42,215 nt of DNA from Magnetococcales bacterium (GTDB taxonomy: Bacteria; Pseudomonadota; Magnetococcia; Magnetococcales; JADGBX01). A program made the translations under genes and the position numbers. The stretch is from assembly GCA_015231265.1 (NCBI GenBank), contig JADGBX010000009.1:1-42215 (forward strand), given 5' to 3'. This document shows positions 35,651 through 42,215 of the stretch, in pieces. Each line of letters opens with the position of its first letter. The first letter of the stretch is position 1. Below the pieces are notes generated by a model. It was given only the letters and a program-made list of their open reading frames with translations. It did not search any database and was not told the DNA's origin.

Positions 35651-37479
35651 CAGCGCCCCTCACCGGCATGACCGAAGAGACTCACTTTAAAAAGACGTTG
35701 GATCTGAAGCTTCTCCAGCGCTTCTTTCGCTACGGTCTTGCCCATAAGAAGTGGCTGTTTCTCGCGTTGATCAGTGTGCCGCTGACGACGGTGATTCAGA
35801 CTGTGCAACCGATGATTGTCCAGGTGGTCGTCGATCAGCATATGGTGCCGAGAGTTGCACAGGGTATGGCATTTTGGCTGTGGCTCTTTGCGTCTCTGGT
35901 GGCTGTTCAGTTTGTTTTGGGATATCTACAGGCGCTGATCAACGTGCGTTTGGGACAGGGTATTGTCAACGATATTCGGCGCGATCTCTTTGGAAAGATG
36001 CTTGCGCTTGATGCCGGTTATCACACCCGAAATGCCAGCGGTACCTTAACCAACCGTCTGACCAATGACACGGAGTTGCTCACCCAGATGGTGAGTGCCG
36101 GGTTGATCCATCTTCTTACCGATATCATTCTACTGATCGGCATCTTTGCCGGTATGTTGCTGCTCTCCCCCACTCTCTCCCTGGTTGCCGTCGTCACCAT
36201 CCCGGTTCTTGTTGCAGGAACGCTGTTTATTGCGCGGCGCCTGCGCCATGTTCAGAGGCGTGCCAGGGTGCTGCAAGCGCGTATGTCCGGATTTCTCACC
36301 GAGGTGATCGAAGGGCGAGATGTGGTGCGCCTGTTCAATCGTCAGCAGGCAAATCTTGATCACTTCAACACACTCAACCGTGAACACCACGACTGTTCAC
36401 TGAAAAGCACCATGTTGGAGGCGGGCCAGTTCAGCTTTGTTGAAGGGGTTTCAACCATTGCTATCGCCCTGCTGCTTGGCTTAGGCGGGTTCTTGATTGC
36501 CGAGAGTCTGCAGGGTGCACCGGCATCAGGAGTGAGTTTGGGAGTTCTGGTTGCTTTCATCGACTATCTGCGCCGAGTGTTTCAACCAATTCGTGATCTT
36601 TCGTCAAAGTTCACCACCATGCAGGCAGCCATGTCGGCCTTGGAGCGTATCTTTGAGGTGATGGATACCACGCCTGCGGTTGAGGATGCTTCCCATCCTG
36701 ACTCGAACAAAAAACTGGTTTCATCCGTAGAGAAGGCCCCCCCAACTATCCGGTTCGAAAAGGTTGGTTTTCATTATGATAAGGAGAGCCCTGTTCTTAC
36801 GGATCTTTCATTGACGATTCACGGGGGAAGCAAGGTTGCTATCGTCGGACCGACAGGATCTGGAAAGAGCACTCTGATACGACTCCTCAATCGGAGTTGG
36901 GAGACCACCATAGGCGAGATTCGGATCGATGGCGTGAATCATCGTCAGATTCCATTGAATGTGTTGCGGAGCCGGATAGGTATTGTTGCCCAAGAGACCT
37001 TTCTCTTTGCTGAGACTCTCCGGAACAATATCACACTGTTTGATCCCTCTCTGGAAACGGACCGGATAGAGCAGGTGGTGGACCACATAGGTTTGTCCGA
37101 TGTGGTCAAGCGGTTGCCGGATGGTCTGGATACGGTTTTGGGAGAGCGGGGATCACCACTTTCCAGTGGGCAGAAGCAGCTTCTGGCTCTGGCGCGATTT
37201 ATGGTTCAAGATCCTGAAATCATGGTCTTGGACGAAGCGACCAGTTCCGTGGATGCGGTGAGTGAACGGCGCATCCAGTCGGCTTTGGAGCAGCTTCTGG
37301 AGAATCGAACCGCAGTGATTATCGCCCACCGTCTCTCAACGATACGGGGTGCGGATACAATCGCGGTTCTCAAAGGAGGGTGTGTGGCTGAGAGTGGCTG
37401 TCATGATGAACTGATGGCCAAACCCGATGGTCTCTACGCGGCAATGCAGTCTCTTGACCTGTTTCAAGCGGGTGAATGA
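35647..37479 (+). CDS. ABC exporter half-transporter, MdlB-like, catalytic ATP site
   Basis: This 610-residue partner of the preceding protein has six transmembrane helices in the first 330 residues and one nucleotide-binding domain. Walker A is GPTGSGKSTLI (about 400), and Walker B IMVLDEATSSVDAVSE has the canonical Glu. The signature is LSSGQKQLLALARF, with Ser in the second position. Each composite site uses Walker motifs of one half and the signature of the other. The site pairing this Walker B with the LSGGQ of the partner should therefore hydrolyse ATP. No accessory adaptor or outer-membrane gene is adjacent. Confidence 0.9.
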   Translation: MTAPLTGMTEETHFKKTLDLKLLQRFFRYGLAHKKWLFLALISVPLTTVIQTVQPMIVQVVVDQHMVPRVAQGMAFWLWLFASLVAVQFVLGYLQALINVRLGQGIVNDIRRDLFGKMLALDAGYHTRNASGTLTNRLTNDTELLTQMVSAGLIHLLTDIILLIGIFAGMLLLSPTLSLVAVVTIPVLVAGTLFIARRLRHVQRRARVLQARMSGFLTEVIEGRDVVRLFNRQQANLDHFNTLNREHHDCSLKSTMLEAGQFSFVEGVSTIAIALLLGLGGFLIAESLQGAPASGVSLGVLVAFIDYLRRVFQPIRDLSSKFTTMQAAMSALERIFEVMDTTPAVEDASHPDSNKKLVSSVEKAPPTIRFEKVGFHYDKESPVLTDLSLTIHGGSKVAIVGPTGSGKSTLIRLLNRSWETTIGEIRIDGVNHRQIPLNVLRSRIGIVAQETFLFAETLRNNITLFDPSLETDRIEQVVDHIGLSDVVKRLPDGLDTVLGERGSPLSSGQKQLLALARFMVQDPEIMVLDEATSSVDAVSERRIQSALEQLLENRTAVIIAHRLSTIRGADTIAVLKGGCVAESGCHDELMAKPDGLYAAMQSLDLFQAGE

Positions 37480-37516
37480 AACACATCGACTCGGCGCAGA
37501 AGAGGTCCGGAGACGG

Positions 37517-37765
37517 TTACGGCTGCCGGATCACTCTGATGAGGCGCTCCAGGTCCTGTGCAGAGAGAGGGGTATCCAGAGAGACACCGCAGTGAGACTC
37601 TTCATGACTGTTTGAACGCAGCATGACTGACGTCGGGGGTTCCATGGTACGGATCACTTCAGAATAGGCCCGGACATCGACGGAATGCTGCATCGTGCTC
37701 TCTCCTTTGGCATCCTGACCGATCGGGTCTTCATCGTGCTCGCGATTGCTTTGCTCGATCGGCAT
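37517..37765 (-). CDS. Small hypothetical protein
   Basis: I do not recognise this 82-residue protein. It is acidic and polar at the N-terminus, has no membrane segment, and ends in a short predicted helix (PLSAQDLERLIRVIRQP). Support comes from a GGAGA ribosome-site match about 10 bases before the ATG and from the absence of any competing gene. It converges on the exporter gene and is preceded by an AT-rich stretch (37840-37900) that could hold its promoter. It may be a chance open frame. Confidence 0.35.
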   Translation of the reverse strand: MPIEQSNREHDEDPIGQDAKGESTMQHSVDVRAYSEVIRTMEPPTSVMLRSNSHEESHCGVSLDTPLSAQDLERLIRVIRQP

Positions 37766-38195
37766 GAATGACGTTCTCCGTGAATCACTTTCACTGCGTT
37801 TGTCGTGTTGCCACTTAACAAAGCAAGCCTTGGACCATTTTTCATTTTTATTTTTTATTGTTTTAAAATCAATAATTTAGTAATTATTTCGTGCCTTTTT
37901 GAATAGGAGGCTCAGGCGGCAGATAATCCCTGTTAAAAGGAGATATGTGTGGGAAAAAAGGAGTGTGTCTGCTGGGGTTTCCCTGGTTTTTCCCTGGGGG
38001 AAGTCTGGGATTGTCGGGTGCTTGGACAATGACGGATGGGGATGGATATTTGACATAGTGCCCTCACCCTGGAAGAGATGATGTGGCACTTTGTGGAGAA
38101 TGCAGATGGTCGGCCTTTGACAGACGGCTACCTCCCACGGTATCCATAACCATCCTTTCATTCATCGTGTATGTCGTTGCAGGAGTATCTCGCCC
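37766..38195. other. AT-rich intergenic region upstream of yejE
   Basis: About 430 bases. Positions 37840-37905 are almost entirely A/T and may carry divergent promoters. Further on, the repeated TTTCCCTGG motif and a small TTCCC-tgg-GGGAA dyad lie around 37978-37998. No trace of a yejB-type permease gene was found here. AGGAG at 38181-38185 is the ribosome site of yejE. Confidence 0.45.
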
Positions 38196-39227
38196 ATGCC
38201 GCTGTGGAAGCCCTCGCCCATTGCCCGCCGTCGCTGGCAACGCTTCAAGGAGCATCGGCGCGGTTATCTCTCTCTCTGGATCTTCATCACACTCTTCTCC
38301 CTGTCTCTTGTCGCCGAGGTGATCTCCAACGATAAACCACTGTTGGTTCACTATAACGACAGCTTCTACTACCCGCTGTTCAGCACCTATCCGGAAACCA
38401 CCTTTGGTGGAGTCTTTGAAACGGAAACCGACTATCGGGATCCTTTTGTGCTGGAGATGTTGACGGAGGGTGGCAACTGGGTTCTTTTTCCGCTCAACCG
38501 CTACAGCTTTGACACCATCAATACCCAGTTGGAGCAACCTGCGCCGGCACCACCAGGTGCTGGTAACATTCTTGGAACCGATGATCGTGGACGGGATGTT
38601 CTGGCGCGTTTGATCTACGGTTTTCGGCTCTCGGTTCTGTTTGCCATGGGGCTGACGGTGATCGGTGTTGTCGTGGGCATTGTTGCCGGGGCGGTTCAAG
38701 GGTATTTCGGTGGCAGGGTTGATCTGATCTTTCAGCGATTTATCGAGATCTGGGGCAGTATGCCGGAGCTCTATCTCCTGATTATCTTCGCCGGCATGTT
38801 TACACCGAATATCTGGCTACTGGTGATCCTCCTGTCGCTCTTCGGCTGGATGGGATTGTCGGACTATGTGCGTGCCGAATTCCTGCGGGCGCGGACCATG
38901 GTCTACGTCAAAGCGGCTCGATCCATGGGGGTGCCGGATCGAACCATCATGTTTCGACATCTGCTTCCCAATGCCATGACGCCGGTGATCACCTTTTTGC
39001 CATTTCGTATCTCCGGGGCGATTCTGGCACTGACCAGCCTCGACTTTCTCGGACTTGGCGTTCCTCCATCCACTCCCAGTCTGGGGGAGCTGTTGCGACA
39101 GGGAAAAGCCAATATTGAAGCGTGGTGGCTCTCTCTCTCCACCTTTGTGGTTCTGGTGGCCATGTTGATGCTGCTCAATTTCATCGGCGAGGCTCTGCGT
39201 GATGCGATGGATCCGAGAAAGGAGTGA
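38196..39227 (+). CDS. yejE: Peptide ABC transporter permease, YejE-like
   Basis: This 343-residue inner-membrane permease belongs to the oligopeptide/microcin C importer type. It has a first helix near residues 25-45, then a long periplasmic insertion (YNDSFYYPLFSTYPETTFGG, then DYRDPFVLEM) that is characteristic of YejE. The membrane core follows, with NILGTDDRGRDVLARLIYGF and the EAA loop KAARSMGVPDRTIMFRHLLP that docks onto the ATPase. AGGAG lies 10 bases before the ATG. The partner permease YejB and binding protein YejA, normally encoded just upstream, are absent from the window. Confidence 0.9.
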   Translation: MPLWKPSPIARRRWQRFKEHRRGYLSLWIFITLFSLSLVAEVISNDKPLLVHYNDSFYYPLFSTYPETTFGGVFETETDYRDPFVLEMLTEGGNWVLFPLNRYSFDTINTQLEQPAPAPPGAGNILGTDDRGRDVLARLIYGFRLSVLFAMGLTVIGVVVGIVAGAVQGYFGGRVDLIFQRFIEIWGSMPELYLLIIFAGMFTPNIWLLVILLSLFGWMGLSDYVRAEFLRARTMVYVKAARSMGVPDRTIMFRHLLPNAMTPVITFLPFRISGAILALTSLDFLGLGVPPSTPSLGELLRQGKANIEAWWLSLSTFVVLVAMLMLLNFIGEALRDAMDPRKE

Positions 39228-39230
39228 GCC

Positions 39231-40853
39231 ATGTCCGAGCCTCTGCTTGAAATCGATGATTTGACCATACGCTTCGGCAAGGATGATGACGCACCGGTGG
39301 ATGCGGTCCGCCATCTCTCCTTCTCCCTTCCCATGGGAAAGACGCTGGCCCTGGTTGGCGAGTCGGGAAGTGGCAAGACCATGGCTGCGCTGTCTACGCT
39401 CGGTCTGCTGCCGCCATCGGCAAGAAAACTGAGCGGGCGCATTCGGTTTCTAGGACGGGATATTACCGATCTCCCTGAAAAGGAACGGTTGGCGATCACC
39501 GGTCGAGAGATCGCCATGGTGTTTCAGGAGCCAATGACCGCCCTCAACCCGTTGCACATCATCTCTAAACAGATCGGCGAGTCCATGGCGATTCACATGG
39601 GACTCGACCAAAAAGAAGCGCGACAACGCTCCCTGCAATTGATGAATCGGGTTGGTCTGCGTGATCCGGAACGTCTGCTCACCGTTTTCCCCCATCAACT
39701 CTCCGGCGGCCAGCGGCAGCGCGTGATGATCGCCATGGCGCTGGCGTGCTCACCGAAACTGCTCATCGCCGATGAGCCGACAACAGCGCTCGACGTCACG
39801 ATTCAGGCGCAGATTTTGGACCTCTTACAGGAGATCCAGAACGAAATGGGTATGGGGTTGCTCCTGATCACCCACGATCTACCCATGGTACAGCGGGTGG
39901 CCGACGAGGTGTGTGTGATGGAGAAAGGGGTTCTGGTGGAGCAGGCCGAGACATCGATACTCTTTGATTCGACACAGTTGCAGCAGCGCCAGTCCTACAC
40001 CCGGAAGCTTCTGAGCAGTCTGCCGGATGAGACCTCACCGGTTTCGGATGGCAATCAAGAGATTCTCTATGACGCACGTGATGTGCGCTGCTATTTTCCC
40101 ATCAAAAAAGGGCTTTTCAAACGGACAGTTGGGCATGTGAAAGCGGTTGACGGTGTCTCTCTGGCACTGCGTCGAGGAGAGACGGTCGGAGTGGTCGGTG
40201 AATCCGGAAGTGGCAAAACCACGCTGGGTGAAACGTTGTTGCGGCTCAATGACGGCACCGGGCAACTGCTTTTCAAAGGTCAGGATCTCACAGCCCTTCC
40301 ACGCACGGGATTTCGGGCCATGCGGCGCCATATTCAGGTGGTGTTTCAGGACCCTTTCTCCTCTCTCTCCCCCAGGTTAACCATTGGTCAGATTCTGGAA
40401 GAGGGCTTGACGGTGCACAAGATTGATCCTGATCCTGCGACACGGCAGCAACGCATCGCTACCATTCTTTCCGAAGTGGGCCTTTCCGAAGAGGTGGTCA
40501 GCCGCTATCCCCATCAGTTCTCAGGTGGGCAGCGACAACGCATCGCCATCGCCCGTGCGTTGATCATGGAGCCGGATCTGCTGATTCTGGATGAACCCAC
40601 AAGTGCTCTGGACCTGTCGGTACAGGCACAGATCATTACGCTTCTCAAAACACTTCAGGAGCGGCGCCAGCTCGCCTACCTCTTCATCTCCCACGATCTC
40701 AGAGTGATTCGCACCATGTCCCATCATGTCCTGGTCATGCGTAACGGGAAAATGGTAGAGAGCGGGCCTACGGAGCAACTATTCACCCATCAACAACACC
40801 CGTATACACAGCAACTTCTTTCTGCAGCATTGCATCTCACATCGGTCCAATGA
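39231..40853 (+). CDS. yejF: Peptide ABC transporter ATPase with two nucleotide-binding domains, YejF-like
   Basis: This 540-residue protein contains two complete ABC domains in tandem, as in YejF. The first has Walker [12 protein letters not shown], signature [15 protein letters not shown] and Walker [14 protein letters not shown]. The second has [27 protein letters not shown] and [13 protein letters not shown]. Each ends with the oligopeptide-transporter C-terminal extension ([12 protein letters not shown] at the end of the second). AAGGAG precedes the ATG, 3 bases after yejE. It would drive peptide uptake together with YejE and a YejB encoded elsewhere. Confidence 0.92.
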   Translation: MSEPLLEIDDLTIRFGKDDDAPVDAVRHLSFSLPMGKTLALVGESGSGKTMAALSTLGLLPPSARKLSGRIRFLGRDITDLPEKERLAITGREIAMVFQEPMTALNPLHIISKQIGESMAIHMGLDQKEARQRSLQLMNRVGLRDPERLLTVFPHQLSGGQRQRVMIAMALACSPKLLIADEPTTALDVTIQAQILDLLQEIQNEMGMGLLLITHDLPMVQRVADEVCVMEKGVLVEQAETSILFDSTQLQQRQSYTRKLLSSLPDETSPVSDGNQEILYDARDVRCYFPIKKGLFKRTVGHVKAVDGVSLALRRGETVGVVGESGSGKTTLGETLLRLNDGTGQLLFKGQDLTALPRTGFRAMRRHIQVVFQDPFSSLSPRLTIGQILEEGLTVHKIDPDPATRQQRIATILSEVGLSEEVVSRYPHQFSGGQRQRIAIARALIMEPDLLILDEPTSALDLSVQAQIITLLKTLQERRQLAYLFISHDLRVIRTMSHHVLVMRNGKMVESGPTEQLFTHQQHPYTQQLLSAALHLTSVQ

Positions 40854-40971
40854 GTCACTGTTGCCCTTTTCCGTAACGCACGCCCTTTGAATCCGTGCTC
40901 ACCACCGTGCTGACATGGTATTACTAGATTGATTGATGTTACGCACTCACCCAGGCTGAAAGCATCGCTCC

Positions 40972-41235
40972 ATGAAACGTTCCATCTCTTACGGCTTCCT
41001 CTTCGTGATCATTGCTATGATGATGAGTGGTTGCCTCTATACAAGCTCAAGAAGCTACAACGATTTTAATGATGATGGCATGACAAGCGATCAGGCTTGG
41101 GAGGAGTGCAACCGGGAGAGTGGTCGGTTTACGCACTATGATAATGCTCACAGTAACGACATAAGCCGTGCCGTTGCGATCAAAGAGCGTCAGAAGCAGT
41201 GCATGGAGTCTCGTGGTTTCCGCATCAAGAAATAA
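40972..41235 (+). CDS. Small predicted lipoprotein
   Basis: This 87-residue protein has a signal sequence ending in the lipobox MSGC (Cys21), so it should be a lipid-anchored envelope protein. The mature part is polar, with two cysteines about 30 residues apart (WEECNRESGR and QKQCMESRGF) that could form a disulfide. The ending CMESRGFRIKK resembles the C-M-x-x-(K/R)-G-(Y/F) end common in small lipoproteins of proteobacteria. The family has no role that I know of. Confidence 0.7.
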   Translation: MKRSISYGFLFVIIAMMMSGCLYTSSRSYNDFNDDGMTSDQAWEECNRESGRFTHYDNAHSNDISRAVAIKERQKQCMESRGFRIKK

Positions 41236-41392
41236 ACGCGCCACTGAGAAGTAGTAGAGTGCTCTGTTCCGATGGCACAATTCTGTTGGAAAAGTTGCCA
41301 CAACGCGTTTCTGTTCTCAGGTTCTTCTTGACAGATCCATCGTAACCCGATGAACTATCTTTAATCCTGTTATGCCCGAATGAGTCGTGATT

Positions 41393-41884
41393 ATGTCCGA
41401 GAGTACGGTAGTTATCTACACCGATGGGGCGTGCAGTGGAAATCCTGGACCGGGTGGTTGGGGAGCCCTTTTGAACTATAAGGGGCATGAGAAGAGTCTC
41501 TCCGGCTACTCATCCCACACCACGAATAATCGCATGGAGATGCTCGCCGTGATCCATGCTCTGGAGGCTCTGACCAGAACGTGTGATGTTGAGATCTATA
41601 CTGATTCAGTCTATGTCAAAGACGGTATGACACGCTGGATTCACGGTTGGAAGAAAAAGAGTTGGCGCCGTAAGGATGGAAAGCCTGTTCGTAATGTCGA
41701 ACTGTGGAAGCGGCTGGAAAAGGCTGCCAGCAGTCACAGGGCTCAATGGAATTGGGTCAAGGGTCACGCCGGACACCCTGAGAATGAACGTGTTGATCAA
41801 CTCGCTAGGGAAGCGATTGATCGGGGCCGTCAGGGTGAGATCGAGGAGGATCCGGCCGGTTTGATCCAGGATGATGGAGATTGA
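41393..41884 (+). CDS. rnhA: Ribonuclease HI
   Basis: This 163-residue endonuclease cuts the RNA strand of RNA-DNA hybrids. The four carboxylates are in place: Asp11 ([15 protein letters not shown]), Glu49 (NNRMEMLA), Asp71 ([11 protein letters not shown]) and Asp135 (NERVDQLA), with the nearby histidine loop KGHAGHPEN. The basic handle region ([16 protein letters not shown]) is present. The frame opens at GTG 41387, but ATG 41393 matches family starts. A TTGACA at 41328-41333 lacks a good -10 at standard spacing. Confidence 0.95.
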   Translation: MSESTVVIYTDGACSGNPGPGGWGALLNYKGHEKSLSGYSSHTTNNRMEMLAVIHALEALTRTCDVEIYTDSVYVKDGMTRWIHGWKKKSWRRKDGKPVRNVELWKRLEKAASSHRAQWNWVKGHAGHPENERVDQLAREAIDRGRQGEIEEDPAGLIQDDGD

Positions 41885-41913
41885 TACCACACTTTTAAGA
41901 AAAGGAGACTCCT

Positions 41914-42129
41914 ATGTTCGAGGATCAGTTGGCGGCAGTGCAGGAACTACTGGATTCCGATCCTGAGTTCAAGGGACTGCATGACCGACATGGGGAACTC
42001 AAGGAGAAGATCGCCAACACCCCCGTCACCTCCATTAATCAACTGGAGGTGGAGAAAATGAAGAAGGAAAAGCTCCGTATCAAAGATAGACTGGCAAAGA
42101 TCCTGACGGAATTTACATCGGGACGCTGA
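41914..42129 (+). CDS. DUF465/YdcH family small protein
   Basis: This 71-residue, highly charged, all-helical protein has the pattern of the YdcH family: an N-terminal helix with a conserved L-x3-H (FKGLHDRHGELKEKI), a short turn, and the C-terminal KMKKEKLRIKDRLAKIL helix. Family members are small coiled-coil hairpins of unknown function. AAAGGAG lies 6-7 bases before the ATG. It begins 29 bases after rnhA and ends before a strong hairpin, so rnhA and this gene probably form one unit. Confidence 0.85.
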   Translation: MFEDQLAAVQELLDSDPEFKGLHDRHGELKEKIANTPVTSINQLEVEKMKKEKLRIKDRLAKILTEFTSGR

Positions 42130-42141
42130 AGCAACAGAAAG

Positions 42142-42175
42142 GGAAAAGCGGGTGCTTTCGGGCATCCGCTTTTCC
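42142..42175 (+). terminator. Terminator-like hairpin after the YdcH-family gene
   Basis: GGAAAAGCGGGTGC (42142-42155) pairs with GCATCCGCTTTTCC (42162-42175) in a 14-bp stem with one G-U pair, around a TTTCGG loop. The T-run lies within the 3' arm rather than after it, so it may act in both directions. It lies 12 bases after the stop codon. Confidence 0.65.
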
Positions 42176-42215
42176 TATGTGGGCATGATAGCAAGGCGGA
42201 AGAGACTGTAGCATA

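Noticed and set aside
38064-38699. Minus-strand open frame of 211 codons
   Set aside because: It overlaps yejE antisense and shows no family resemblance.
41328-41360. TTGACA upstream of rnhA as a promoter
   Set aside because: No acceptable -10 hexamer lies 16-18 bases downstream. The nearest, TATCTT, is about 22 bases away.

Overview
The window looks like chromosomal core sequence of a Gram-negative, motile, probably microaerophilic proteobacterium. It encodes lipoproteins, an outer-membrane and peptidoglycan remodelling set (MltB, RlpA, a PBP5-like carboxypeptidase, MurA), a chemoreceptor, and OsmC plus rubrerythrin. Base composition is roughly balanced. No insertion sequence, integrase, phage gene or CRISPR array is visible. 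A protein with PopZ/DUF2497-like ends points toward the Alphaproteobacteria or a deep relative such as Magnetococcia. That placement is an inference from a single gene.

Layout. At 1-2335 a small secreted hypothetical faces a HisKA_2-type sensor kinase. From 2336 to 7392, divergent from the kinase, lies a complete five-gene LIV/HAAT amino-acid ABC importer. It has a clear sigma70-type promoter and a 13-bp perfect hairpin between the binding protein and the first permease. At 7503-10510 an endonuclease III-like glycosylase is coupled by a GTGA overlap to an endonuclease-type MutL. At 10681-14112 there is a Cache chemoreceptor and a YaaW-family protein. At 14440-18618 lie metG, a PDZ/M48-like lipoprotein, an OsmC protein and rubrerythrin. 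At 18661-22193 a GAF-HlyD adaptor overlaps a PqqD-like/M50/HlyD fusion.

From 22225 to 33404 everything is on the minus strand. Read 5' to 3', the order is mltB, rlpA, a dacC-like gene, a bcp/PrxQ gene, a 689-residue extremely acidic PopZ-like gene, nadC, birA, coaX, a double-SPOR gene, a CAT-anticodon tRNA with its own promoter and terminator, and murA. At 33671-37479 lies a heterodimeric MdlAB-type ABC exporter. At 38196-40853 lie yejE and yejF without yejA or yejB. At 40972-42129 come a tiny lipoprotein, rnhA and a DUF465/YdcH gene that ends in a terminator-like hairpin.

The most unusual items are (i) the PopZ-like protein, whose acidic linker is about 540 residues long, and (ii) the two-gene membrane site-2-protease and adaptor module, which has no recognisable exporter or substrate beside it. 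Identifications rest on motif recognition by eye. No database search was run.
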